Below are positions 1-10,054 of a DNA stretch of 64,000 bases, in pieces. How positions within the stretch are numbered: the stretch's first letter is position 1; each line of letters opens with the position of its first letter. The notes below the pieces were generated by a model. It was not told the origin of the DNA. It did not search any database and was given only the letters and a program-made list of their open reading frames with translations. Position numbers and translations under genes: made by a program. Source of the DNA: Uloborus plumipes (Eukaryota > Arthropoda > Arachnida > Araneae > Uloboridae); assembly GCA_038373865.1 (NCBI GenBank), contig JAXGGA010006456.1, positions 1-64,000 of the forward strand, given 5' to 3'.

Positions 1-962
1 ATGGCAACAGTTCTTCCACGCCCCCTACAGTAAACTCGAGGAATAGCCTTTTGTTTTCTACTTATAGATACCACTGAACCTGATTGCAAGATGCATGCAT
101 AATCTATAATTCGATTTGACTTTTAGTCACCAAATAGATAATTTGTTCCCACGTCTGAACCACAACTACTGTAAATATGTATGTATATGTACTATCTTAG
201 TTTGACTAAACACTTTCTTTTGTAATAGATTTAATTGTCATTTTGAATTGAATTTCGATGTCGACTTCTTGCTGCGCCATTTTCTGTCAAAAGAGATCCT
301 ATGATTCTGCATTGTTCGAAGAATGGCACCTATATAAGGGGACACAAGCGTCTTGTGTAACAAAAAGGGTGGGGGAGAAGATAAATGTGAGGGGTGAAGA
401 AGGCAGCACCCCTGTTTTTTTTTCTTTTTTATTATTTAGATATAGTTTTGTTTTTTACCATTACTTATTAAACGACTTTTAAGAAAATTCGGAATATGAC
501 CGCAAAAATCAAACAAGCTGTCTAACATAGACTTTCCCTGTACGACTCAAAGTTCCATTGTTATGAAATAACATGGGAAAAGTTTCAGTTTGTTTTTGGA
601 ATGTTCAGCTTTTATTTTGGTGAGGTAAATCAATCCACTTGGTAAAAAATCATTTTTCACTCGATCATAACTTTTTAATCGTGAAAAGTGAGGGGGCAGT
701 CGCCCCCCTGCAAGAGCCGCCTATGTGAGGAGACCTGGCTTGTCCGACAGTTTGATTCCAAAAGCGACACGTGGTAACACAAGTAAGTGCGCAAAAATCG
801 CGTTGAGGAAAATGGATGTCTAAGCTTCAGATGAATTTCTTGATAACCGATGTTAGACCATTTCAGCCCGTAAGCTATTATTACTTTTAAGAAATCGGTT
901 ATCTTGCTAGAGTTGTTCAAAGTGCAATTTTACTCAACTTCTCATTGGTTACTTTTTACGCA
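1..962. other. unassigned AT-rich flank
   Basis: No gene, terminal repeat or RNA recognised. The longest reading frames are under 85 codons, low-complexity and without known motifs. It serves as the left flank of the hAT element that begins at 971. Confidence 0.6.
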
Positions 963-2565
963 GTAGCAAACAGGCCCGGATTACCCAATAGGCCATCCTA
1001 GGTATTGGCCTAGGGGCGCAAGCTCGTAAGGGCGCATATAGCGGAGGAAAAAATTAATGCACAGTTCGTTGTAAAAATAAATAAACAAAAAATAAGGGAA
1101 GAAAGAAAGAAAGAAAAAAAAACAAGAATGCCAAAGCGCTATAAAATATATAGAGAAAAAAATTCAACTAGAAGGGACTGCAAATGCCAGTTCAGCAAAA
1201 AAAAAAAAGCTATTGAAGGGGAAGGGGACGTAAAGCTTGAGTTGAGGTAATTCATTTTCTGGTCTAAGCTGATACTTTTCCATACCTTTGGTTTAAACAA
1301 TCATTTCTTGGAAATATGGCGAACAGGAAAATTCGTAAAAGCCATTGTACAGTCAACATGAAACTTATTTATGAGACAATTTTTCTCTCTATAAATCATG
1401 TCAGTAATTTTTTTTTTTTTTTGAAATTAATAATTTATTAATTCATATTTATTTAGGACTGCCAATTAATAGGGGAGCCCAAAGTTAAACTTTTTGGGAG
1501 GGGGAAGTTAATTTACCGAATGTGTGAAACTTCAATATTTTGTTCAGGATAAAATACGAGCATGCACAAGTATCAACATTTAACGAAAAGAGACATTAGA
1601 CATCCTTACAAAAATTTATTGAATTGTTATTTCCAAATTTTCCAAACTGGCAGACATTATTTGGCGAATAAGGAAATTTTGGGGAGTTAGCAATGACATC
1701 ATGTCGAGGCACCTCTGCGGAATATATTGATTATTTTGCACTCAAACTACTTTACATATACTTTATATACACTCAAACTTTGTATATATTATTTATAATT
1801 ACGTCAGTTAATGGGTCAGTTATTTTCCAACATATTATTTATATACATATATATATATTGTTTTTTTGCCTTCAAAATATTATCACGAAGACCTAAGCCA
1901 AGTGGAAAAAAAATACAGGAGATGCCTCGAAATGTGTTTTAAATAGAAGACCCTCCGCCCTTATTCTCCCAACATTTTGAAGATGGTCTAAAATTTTGAA
2001 AATTTTCGTAGTTGAGTTCCTAACCCCCATCTTATCACACAGCGCCAGCCCTGTCAGATGCATTTGAGTTCCTATAAATGTATATTTAGAGCTTCAATTT
2101 CGAAACTTTTTCTATGGAAAGCTCTCAAACGCCTCACGTCCATATCATAAAATATTATTTAAAATTCCGTTTTTAGTCAGCAGGATCGAAAACTTTTTTG
2201 GGAAGTGACCCTGACTTCAGGCCTCTCCCCACCTCATTAAAAATCGTCTAAGACCTCGTGTTTAGGGTCTCAATTTTAAACATTTTCCCAGAGAGCCCCC
2301 CACCGACATTCATTCCTCATCTAAAGCTATTCAAATCATCTAGTTGTTTTCAGGGCTTCAGTTCCGAAACATACGGAAACGAATTACCGAACACCGTCGT
2401 TTCTCCTAATGTCCTCAAAGATAGTTTCTCATTGCTTATTTAGGACTAAAATTTCGAAAACTTTCTGGGGAGAATGGCTAAACCTCATCCATTTCTCTAA
2501 CAACATAGGGAATGCCCCACAATGTTTTTGGTCTTCAATTTCGAAAAAAATTCGTACTAGAGTTA

Positions 2566-3335
2566 CCAATCGTCCCGAATAAAAAATAACCTTCTAAAAT
2601 GGCATTTTAGGACCTCAATTTTGAAAAAGTTCCGGGAGACCTCTCTCGATTTCCGCCTTTCCCCAGCATCATTAACCAATCGTCCCGAATAAAAAATAAC
2701 CTTCTAAAATGGCCTTTTAGGACCTCAACTTCGAAAAAGTTTCGGGAGACCTCTCCCGATTTCCGCCTTTCCCCAGCATCATTAACCAATCGTCCCGAAT
2801 AAAAAATAACCTTCTAAAATGGCCTTTTAGGACCTCAATTTTGAAAAAGTTCCGGGAGACCTCTCTCGATTTCCGCCTTTCCCCAGCATCATTAACCGAT
2901 CGTCCCGAATAAAAAATAACCTTCTAAAATGGCCTTTTAGGACCTCAACTTCGAAAAAGTTTCGGGAGACCTCTCCCGATTTCCGCCTTTCCCCAGCATC
3001 ATTAACCAATCGTCCTGAATAAAAAATAACCTTCTAAAATGGCCTTTTAGGACCTCAACTTCGAAAAAGTTCCGGGAGACCTCTCTCGATTTCCGCCTTT
3101 CCCCAGCATCATTAACCAATCGTCCCGAATAAAAAATAACCTTCTAAAATGGCATTTTAGGACCTCAATTTTAAAAAAGTTCCGGGAGACCTCTCCCGAT
3201 TTCCGCCTTTCCCCAGCATCATTAACCAATCGTCCCGAATAAAAAATAACCTTCTAAAATGGCCTTTTAGGACCTCAACTTCGAAAAAGTTTCGGGAGAC
3301 CTCTCCCGATTTCCGCCTTTCCCCAGCATCATTAA
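2566..3335. repeat. 110-bp tandem repeat, seven units, with 220-bp higher-order pattern
   Basis: CGTCCCGAAT (or CGTCCTGAAT) recurs at 2571, 2681, 2791, 2901, 3011, 3121 and 3231, an exact 110-bp period. Units 1 and 3 share one variant (CTCAATTTTGAAAAAGTTCC, then CTCTCTCG). Units 2, 4 and 7 share another (CTCAACTTCGAAAAAGTTTC, then CTCTCCCG). Units 5 and 6 mix the two. The A-B-A-B order indicates duplication of dimers followed by exchange between units. The repeated short reading frames on the minus strand are a by-product of the repetition. Confidence 0.95.
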
Positions 3336-3502
3336 AGTTCATCAAAATTTTCGAAATGTTGGGAGGAGGAGTTCTCGAACTTATCCCTTTTCTAACATCA
3401 TCAAAGATGACTTGCAATTGCGTATGTAGAACTTCAATTTTGGAGGGGGGGGGGGGAATTCCACGAGTATGTGACTGTCATTTCTAGGACAAAAGCAGTG
3501 TG

Positions 3503-3826
3503 TATTTTGTAACATCTAAAGCAAAATACATGCTGTGCAACCGATCTTTTCTCCTGGATTATTATAATTTTTAAGCTGAATTTAATGGAATAATTAAATT
3601 TTCAAAACACATTTTACATAATTTTAGAAAAATTATGAAAAAAAAAGGTAATTGACTGACATGATACTTTTTAAAATGTCAGTCAGTTACCATACTTTAA
3701 CACATTTTTAAAAATCATTCAAAATGTATTTCAAAAATTCAATGATACCATTAAATACAGCTTAAAAATACAATTATACTGGAGAAAAGATCGCTTGTTT
3801 AACGTAACTTCGAATGTAACAAAATA
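3503..3826. repeat. long foldback (inverted repeat) nested in the hAT element
   Basis: The left half from GTATTTTGTAACATC and the right half ending GAATGTAACAAAATAC are reverse complements over roughly 150 bp each, with scattered mismatches and small indels. The shared landmarks are GATCTTTTCTCC, TTTTTAAGCTG and GACTGACAT, and the turn is at about 3663-3670. The structure fits a MITE-like foldback element or a duplicated and inverted segment. No target duplication is clear. If transcribed it would fold into one long hairpin. Confidence 0.75.
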
Positions 3827-4151
3827 CTTGAATGTTTGCTTAAAAAATATCAGTAATCTTTAAAATTACCCGTAAAATTGCCCCAGGGTTGAGTTATGTC
3901 ATTACTTTCCGATAAATGCCTTAAAATTAAATTTTGAAATCTTCAATTTTGAAAAATTTCACAGGGATCACATCCGGACCTTCCTTTTTTGTGCATAGGA
4001 AAACAAAAAGAAAAATAGAAACTCATCTTTAATTTCATCAAATGGTAATGAGGGGATACGATTTCGATTGAGTTCGGATGCGTGAGGTAGGGCGCAGTTT
4101 TTAAGTTTGGCCTCGGGCGTAAATGGACGTTAATCCGGCCCTGGTAGCAAA

Positions 4152-4692
4152 CCAGATACTAAAATATTGTATTTTAAAATACTTCAAACAAGGCTGGATC
4201 CCATCATGTCTGGGAGCCAAAATGTCGTAGAGGGAAATCTGTCCTAAAGTGGAGTTCCAGTGTCAAGTACAGTGCAACGTCGAAAATCCGAATTGTCGAA
4301 CATCCGAAAGTACTCTTACTGTCTGATTTTCTTAGGTAAAAAATTCCGTGTATTTACGCATGCGTCAGGTCTTCTCTAATCTTACCAAAATAGGAATGAT
4401 ATATAAACTAAACAATGAGGAGAAGAATAATAAGAAGCATTTTGAGCCGTGTCAAACAACGTAGAACGATGCTATTATGTCATGCACATACAGTCCCCCA
4501 TATTTTATTTGATTAAACTGCAGGCTAAATGGTATTTCTTTAATTACTTTCTAAAATTTGAATATCTTTAAGAACCGAACTCCCTATACTCCCTATTAGT
4601 TCAGATTTTTGACGCGGTACTCGTTTTGCAATTCCTTACTGTAGTCGCTGGTAGCTATGTCCTAAAATAACTCCACATGGAGAAAATCCAGT
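4152..4692. other. spacer with a possible Tigger/pogo-like end
   Basis: From TA at 4268-4269 the sequence CAGTGCAACGTCGAAAATCC resembles pogo/Tigger terminal repeats (CAGT plus a run of ATCCGAA-type words). A matching right end near 4643 (CTTACTGTA) is weak. The rest is unassigned. Confidence 0.3.
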
Positions 4693-4701
4693 AAGATAAC
4701 T

Positions 4702-4991
4702 CAAGGGCGGATCCAGAAATGTTCCAAGGGAGCGGCGATTGGTTTTTTTTCTCGACTTGCTCCGTTTGTTTACCGCATATCCTGGTTAATACATGTTTAT
4801 TACAAATGTTTCGGTCTTCAATTTTAAAAAGATTCTAGATCAGAGTCCTGAATCCCATCCAATTCTCATAGTATCATCGAAGATTATCTAAAATTGTCTT
4901 TTTTGATTTTTAAAGTCGAAAAACTACTGAAGAAGAATCCCTCATGGGAGGGGCGATTGCCCCCATCGCCCCTCCCTTGTATCCGCCCCTG
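4702..4991. mobile_element. hAT-type MITE, 290 bp
   Basis: Ends are CAAGGGCGGAT (left) and ATCCGCCCCTG (right), an 11-bp inverted repeat with one mismatch. Both sides carry AAGATAACT (4693-4701 and 4992-5000), compatible with an 8-bp hAT duplication plus one chance base. The interior contains the same degenerate CAATTTTAAAAA / ATCATCGAAGATT words as the hAT element at 971-4143, so the two are probably related. Confidence 0.7.
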
Positions 4992-5522
4992 AAGATAACT
5001 AATTTTTTTGATTAAGTAATATCTTACGGGAAAATAAAAAGCACATCTTCATACCTCGATTGTTTTGAGATTGAATGAAAGAAGTATAACTCTTTTATAG
5101 ACCAAATCTTGAACGCAATTTTCGCACATACACTACTGCTCGAGTGGCCAACCTTTTTGGGAAGAGTGCCACTTGCAGGAGAAAAAAGTTTTGAGGACCG
5201 CTTTCGACTTTTTCATGATTGCGAAAAATATGAAAAATTGAAGAAAAAAAATGCAATCAATAGGTTAATTATGTGATTTTTACTGAAGTTCCACATTTTT
5301 ATCTATTAAACCTTTGTAGTGGAGAAGCTCAGTACAGGAAAAGCTCGAACTAAAGCTCGTGTTTCAGTATCGTTGCGAACTACAGTGTTAGCAACAGATG
5401 ATTTTGTTGAATCCTTGGCAGAAAGAACTTCTTGATGGAGAATACTATGTTTTACTTAAGCATTCTTCTTCCGAAATCCTTTTCAAGCAATGTAAAAAAA
5501 AAAACCCTTTCATATTACAAAG

Positions 5523-5806
5523 TTAACATTCGAGCACTCGCGCTGGGTCTTTTCGACCCAGGCGCAAGGAAAAACATTCGCAGCTCTGTTTGAAAGAAAT
5601 GGATCAGGTCCTCTGCAGCTGCATTCAAAGTCGACCCCTTGACCTTAGATGTACTTTTGAGATGCTAGATTAATATTTGTCAAAATCATAATTTACTTCC
5701 AAATTATTCATTAAATATTGTTTAAATACTTTTCAATGTGATATGGGTCATTCTGACCCAGCGCGCTGTCGTGTATCGGTATGTCGCGCGCGTTCCGGAA
5801 GGTTAA
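5523..5806. mobile_element. piggyBac-type MITE bounded by TTAA
   Basis: TTAA lies at both ends (5523-5526 and 5803-5806). Just inside, TTAACATTCGAGCACTCGCG on the left faces TTAACCTTCCGGAACGCGCG on the right when reverse-complemented. Both ends then have a GGGTC...GACCC subterminal palindrome (GCTGGGTCTTTTCGACCC on the left; GGGTCATTCTGACCC on the right), a form typical of piggyBac-family ends. It is about 284 bp and non-coding. Confidence 0.75.
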
Positions 5807-6080
5807 AATACAGGCTGCATGTGGCCCCTTTAAGGGTGAAAAATTGTAGCACCAGTGGCCCCTCCCCCGAAGGGGACCCCCGCCCCCCACTTGACTCCCT
5901 ATAGCACCTTGAAGTGCCATATGGAGTCAAATGGCACCCTATGGGAGATCAATGGCTCCCTAAATGTACCGTTGGAAGCCTAATATCTCCTTCAGGGTGC
6001 CATAGGAAGTAACTTCAGTGGGTACTGCTGGTGCTACAACTTTTCACCCTTAAAGTGTCACATGCAACCAGTAGTTTTAA
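5803..6080. mobile_element. second TTAA-bounded MITE sharing one TTAA with its neighbour
   Basis: The left TTAA (5803-5806) is also the right TTAA of the element at 5523-5806; the right TTAA is at 6077-6080. The terminal inverted repeat is about 45 bp long: TGCATGTG, CTTTAAGGGTGAAAA and TTGTAGCACCAG occur in order at the left and in reverse complement at the right (from about 6028). It is 278 bp, has no reading frame of note, and has ends unrelated to the first element. Confidence 0.7.
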
Positions 6081-6314
6081 CAGTGTACCAGTCATGCAAG
6101 AGACTCTATCTGAACATACCATATCAAATGTTTGCCCTCTCCTTTTTTTTAACTTTAATTGCATTTATGAGTTCGTCATCTTTTGTAGTTGAAACTAGCT
6201 GTGCAAAGAAAGAAGTCTTTTGGAATATTGAACGTATCGTTCTAGTAACTAACAAATGGGTAAAAATACGCATTCTATGTAACAGCTCCGTTTTTATTCA
6301 AAGCTGTTTCTGCT

Positions 6315-6590
6315 TCTGAAGCCACTTGGGTATCTGAGCCCGAATATACACATCTACATTATTTAAGGAGGAATATTTACGGCTTCCGTCTTTACAAGCA
6401 CCATTAAGGTGGAAGTCCGATTTAGCGTATATGCCGCAAGACCCGTTTATAAGGAAGGCTGCCATTCACGACACATTCATTCACACAAGGAAAGGACAAG
6501 GACAGGAGAGAGAAAGTATATCCATGCCCGAACTGGTATTCAAACCCGGGGCTTCCTCATCCCGATCAGACGCCTCTGACCAAAGGTGGC
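6315..6590 (-). mobile_element. tRNA-derived SINE, copy 1
   Basis: Read on the minus strand it starts with a tRNA-like head (GGTCAGAGGCGTCTGATCGG, an A-box region) and a B-box-like CGGGTTTGAATACC. The body contains GCTAAATCGGACTTCCACC and the tail has CGGGCTCAGATACCC. The body and tail match the copy at 23110-23443. It would be transcribed by RNA polymerase III and mobilised by a LINE in trans. Confidence 0.7.
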
Positions 6591-6741
6591 AACCAAGTGG
6601 CTTGTTCAAAGCAAATGACAAATTCTACTTTCAATGTTATTGTTCTGACCAATTGCACTTTGACGTTTGTCAAATGTCATCTATGCCATGGAAGATTATC
6701 TTTCGAGTATATTGACCATATTTGAAGTCATCATATTTATA

Positions 6742-6910
6742 GTCAGTTGAGTCTCGATAACTCGAAGCTTAATTGCTAGAATATTCCTTTATCTGGAAAC
6801 CTTCATTGGTTCTTAAACTGTTGAGAAGACTGTTCAAGCTTCAAATAACAGGAACTTAAATAACTTTTAGCTGGTCTCTTGGGACTTCGAGTTATCAAGA
6901 CTCTCTACAG
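6742..6910. mobile_element. Tigger/pogo-like MITE, 169 bp
   Basis: TA flanks both sides (6740-6741 and 6911-6912). The left end GTCAGTTGAGTCTCGATAAC pairs with the right end, reverse-complemented CTGTAGAGAGTCTTGATAAC, and both continue CTCGAAG. The CTCGATAACTCGAA word is typical of Tigger-class ends. Non-coding. Confidence 0.75.
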
Positions 6911-7089
6911 TAATTTAACATATATTAATTGCAAGTTATATTTTTAAGTTTTTAATCGAATATGAGTAGGGTTTTTAGGGTTTGAAAACGTTCCCGAAGA
7001 AGATATTATTTTTTTCAAAGCTTTAAACTTCTTTACGTGCCACGCTTATTGCTCCACCGTGGCACGCTCACCGCGGTTAGCCATTCCTG

Positions 7090-7408
7090 TCCTAATGGAA
7101 CTCGCTAATGGAACGCTTTAGGAACCAAAATGTCGGAAGATTGAGCCCCCCTTATGATAAAATGATACTTCCATCTTTCTACGTCACGTGTGACGTCGAT
7201 GGTTGAAGGCGTGATTTTTGATCAAAAGGCACAGGATGAAGTTGGAATGGGCTTTTGTGTATGACGTAGAGGTCTTTAATCCCCTAATAAAAATTGATAA
7301 AACAAGCGAGAAAACAAATCGAAATTTAAATCTGATTTGTATACTTCAAGTTTTAAAAGAAAAGTTTTGTTTGACGCAAAACAGTTTGTGTTTTGCTTCA
7401 ACTTTACA
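7090..7408. other. unassigned spacer
   Basis: Contains TACGTCACGTGTGACGTC near 7182, a chance or relic cluster of CRE/E-box words. No gene or repeat boundary recognised. Confidence 0.4.
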
Positions 7409-8243
7409 TTTTTATTTATTTTATTTATTTAAACCCCACTAGTCACCACCGTACCTACCCTGATGAGGGTTTAACAGGATGTGGTGGCTGGGAGGAATGA
7501 ACAAAACAAATTACATGGAAACAATAATAATAAAAGGAAAAACAATTTTGATATATACAGAAAAAGACAATAATATAACATTTGAAGTTTTAGGCAGGAT
7601 ATTTGAAGTCTTCTATTTGAGTGCTGAGTAAAAACATTATTTTATGAAGATTCTTGCGAGTAGCTGGATGATGAAGAATATGAGCTATATTTTTGGATAC
7701 AGGAAGGTTGGAATTATATATGCAGTGGAAAGAGCTAGTTAATGGACAATTGAATACGTAATGTTCAGGAGTTCCAAGTTGGCTGCAAACACATAATGGT
7801 GAGCTTATTATTTTGAATCTGTGCAGATATGAAGGAAATGGACCATGTGCACTGAGAAATTGTACTTCCATAGGATGTTTGCATCGTGGTTTTAGCTTGA
7901 CATTTGGTAGGATTTCGTGAACTCTCCGACCGGTTTCTGCAGTGTCCCAGATTTCCTGCCAATTTTGAAGAAGATTAGACCAAAGGTGATGTTTGAGGAA
8001 AGATTTTGGTAGAGGAATTTTGAATACTAATGAATGTGCTGGGTTCATTGCTGCAGTTTTAACTAAAAAGTCGGCTCGTTCATTGCCAAAGTGTCCCTTA
8101 TGGGCTCTAACCCAGGATAGATTTATGTTTGGATGTTCTCTGCAGAGGGATTGGATGTCTCTGACTAACTTTGAAGAATGCATTGGGTCCTTGATTGCTT
8201 TAAGCGAAGATAAACTATCAGAGAAGATTGTAGTGCTATGATA
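7409..8243 (-). mobile_element. 5'-truncated non-LTR retrotransposon (RNase H-bearing LINE)
   Basis: On the minus strand the order is: end of the pol ORF (8243-7590), a 3' UTR, then a tail of AAATAAATAAAATAAATAAA type (7430-7409). A simple-repeat tail and truncation at the 5' side are usual for LINE insertions. Reading further upstream than about 8243 gives no pol-like protein, so the break lies there. Carrying RNase H at the end of pol places it in the I/R1/LOA/Tad group of LINEs. Confidence 0.75.
7590..8243 (-). pseudogene. C-terminal pol fragment: RNase H domain plus Cys/His tail
   Basis: The frame opens within an RNase H fold: TIFSDSLSSLKAI contains the catalytic Asp of the FSDS motif, and LSWVRAHKGHFGNERADFLVK is the classic W-V-x-A-H-x-G-H ... 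N-E-x-A-D block with the last catalytic Asp. It is followed by a region with FLSAHGPFPSYLHRF and CVCSQLGTPEHYVFNCPL, the Cys/His-rich tail found after RNase H in arthropod LINEs. It runs about 218 codons to a stop at 7590 without internal stops. An ATG at 8183 is only incidental, since homology continues upstream to the truncation. The endonuclease and reverse transcriptase are missing, so it cannot be functional. Confidence 0.8.
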
Positions 8244-8292
8244 ATGAAGTATTTTTCTTTCATGACATCACTTTCTTCTGATATTAAATAAA

Positions 8293-8330
8293 CTAGGTGA
8301 CCCGTGCGGAATTCCGCAAAAAAAAAAAAA
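8293..8330 (-). mobile_element. Helitron 3' end
   Basis: Read on the minus strand: a perfect palindrome GCGGAATTCCGC (stem GCGG/CCGC), nine bases, then CTAG followed by T (A at 8292 on the plus strand). A short hairpin just before CTAG at an A|T junction is the diagnostic Helitron 3' terminus. The element body would extend rightwards; I could not place its 5' TC end. Confidence 0.55.
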
Positions 8331-9240
8331 AAAAAAAACTCTAAACTTAAAATTTAATACGACAATTTTATTGGCTTCATTTGCACAACATCGCCATCTA
8401 CTGCCGTCGTTCTGACTACTTTTCAAAGAGATCAAAGACACGTTCACTTTTACAACTACTACAAAAGTGATACCCTATATTAAAATCAAAAACCCAAGGC
8501 TACTACTAAACTAAATACTAACGTTATCGCAAAACTACCATAGTATTTTGAAACAATAAAAGTTACAATTAAGGTTTACCTAGCTAAGCCTTGGCTTGAA
8601 ATGTCGCATTTAAAATTGATTTGAGCAACAATGTAACGATTTTGACAGTTGAGCAAAAAATTTAACTTTTTCAAACTTCAATCGCTTATAAGTCGCTTAA
8701 ACGTGAATTTTCGAGATTTTCGTTACGCGGCGCTAGCGGAGAAACGTTCTAAAGAACGCATTTTTTTAAATCTTTCGAATGAAATCAAAATGGAGACGAT
8801 ACGACAATTATTTCGCTAGATAGAGTCAATTTTGTGCCCAAAATTGAAGTTCGAATAAAAAACGAACCGACACTTTTTAGAGTGTGGGTCTAATTTTCGT
8901 CAATAACCCGCGGGATAAGCTTCAAAATCATAAATTTTCTTTCAATTCGATAAAGAAATGAGCGAGTTTCGACTGGGTATAGGATTCGGCTTAGAGAAAT
9001 AATATATGGAGATAGAAAATTTCCTGTTAAAAAAGCGTTGGTGTTTTTTTTTTCCTCCTGAAACACGTATATTCATCATATGTATTTTTTGCAAATTAAA
9101 CCATAAAAGTAATAAGTAGTTAACTTCTTCACAAAAAAAAAAAATAGTTTTATAAATTTTAAGCATTTTACGAGCAAGAAATAAGAATACAGATTAATGT
9201 CTAAGCCACATTCACTGCCTAACTTTATAAGCTTATCCTT
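8331..9240. other. probable body of the Helitron ending at 8293, unassigned
   Basis: AT-rich and non-coding. No TC start compatible with the 8293 end was found before the SINE head near 9262. Long A runs lie at 8320-8340 and near 9130. Confidence 0.3.
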
Positions 9241-9261
9241 TCCGCACGTTACAGCTGAAGT

Positions 9262-9333
9262 TCTAAGGTCTTAGGGGCTCACAGGTCAAAAACATCTGCT
9301 CTGACTCAGTAAAAAGGTCACAGGTTCGACGCC
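9262..9333 (+). mobile_element. tRNA-like SINE head
   Basis: A tRNA-like stretch with a near-consensus B box GGTTCGACGCC (9323-9333), preceded at the right distance by TTAGGGGCTCACAGG, a possible A box. It differs from the SINE at 6315-6590. There is no A-rich or LINE-like tail; a minisatellite follows directly. A degenerate tRNA gene is the alternative, but the acceptor arms do not pair convincingly. Confidence 0.5.
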
Positions 9334-9335
9334 CG

Positions 9336-10010
9336 CTTTCGTCTAGCATGTTATTTAGCTCGATTTTAGTTATAAATGTTTCCTGTTTTGCTTATGGATT
9401 CATTGATGGGTGAAACTCTCGCTTTCGTTCATCATGTTATTCATTTCTATTTTTGTTATAGATGTTTCCTGCTTTGATTATGAATTCATTCATGGATGCG
9501 ACTCCCGCTTTCGTCTGGCATGTTATTTAGTTCTATTTTAGTTATAAATGTTTCCTGCTTTGCTTATGGATTCATTGATGGGTGCGACTCTCGCTTTCGT
9601 CCATCATGTTATTCATTTCTATTTTTGTTACATAGATGTTTCCTGCTTTGATTTTGGATTCATTCATGGATGCGACTCCCGCTTTCGTCTAGCATGTTAT
9701 TTAGTTCTATTTTAGTTATAAATGTTTCCTGCTTTGCTTATGGATTCATTGATGGGTGCGACACTCGCTTTCGTCTAGCATGTTAGTTATATTTTAGTTA
9801 TAAATGTTTCCTGCTTTGCTTATGGATTCATTCATGGATGCGACTCCCGCTTTCGTCTAGCATGTTAGTTCTATTTTAGTTATAAATGTTTCCTGCTTTG
9901 CTTATGGATTCATTGATGGGTGCGACTCTCGCTTTCGTCCATCATGTTATTCATTTCTATTTTTGTTATAAAAGTTTCCTGATTTGCTTATGGATTCATT
10001 GATAGGTTAT
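9336..10010. repeat. 86-bp tandem repeat, about eight units, arranged as dimers
   Basis: GCTTTCGT recurs at 9335, 9421, 9507, 9593, 9681, 9767, 9849 and 9931. Spacing is 86 bp, with two shorter 82-bp units. In the first units the types alternate: one ends TTCATTGATGGGTG and its partner TTCATTCATGGATG, with TCTAGCATG versus CATCATG after the anchor, so the true period is about 172 bp. The array starts exactly where the tRNA-like head ends. Confidence 0.9.
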
Positions 10011-10054
10011 GGTTCGCAGCAATGAGAATCTTGGATTTTTTTTTCCTCTTTTTT

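Larger units (their letters stand above)
971..4143. mobile_element. non-autonomous hAT-type element, 3.17 kb, with 8-bp target duplication
   Basis: The left end reads CAGGCCCGGATTA and the right end, reverse-complemented, reads CAGGGCCGGATTAA, so the termini form short imperfect inverted repeats. They are flanked by the identical 8-mer GTAGCAAA at 963-970 and 4144-4151. An 8-bp duplication with CAG-type ends is the hAT signature. No transposase reading frame was found inside, so the copy would have been moved in trans. The interior (about 2040-3450) consists largely of degenerate 110-120 bp units around TCAATTTCGAAAA, with a well-kept minisatellite at its core, followed by a nested foldback at 3503-3826. 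Superfamily assignment rests on ends and target duplication only. Confidence 0.8.
5139..7089. mobile_element. hAT-like element hosting four nested insertions
   Basis: The left end contains GTGGCCAACCTTTTTGGG followed by GAGTGCCAC. The right end, reverse-complemented, reads CAGGAATGGCTAACC and then GAGCGTGCCAC. GTGGCCAACCTTTTTGGG is a common hAT terminal word. The flanking 8-mers CACTACTG and TCCTAATG match at 5 of 8 positions, so any target duplication is decayed. The interior is mostly other elements: two TTAA elements, a SINE and a Tigger-like MITE. No transposase is seen. Confidence 0.5.

Noticed and set aside
2607..3417. Series of overlapping 60-86 codon frames on the minus strand repeating GKGGNRERSPGTF
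   Set aside because: They follow from the 110-bp tandem repeat; one 330-bp cycle simply contains two readable frames without stops.
9262..9333. Functional tRNA gene
   Set aside because: Only the B box and a loose A box are present; acceptor and anticodon stems do not pair.
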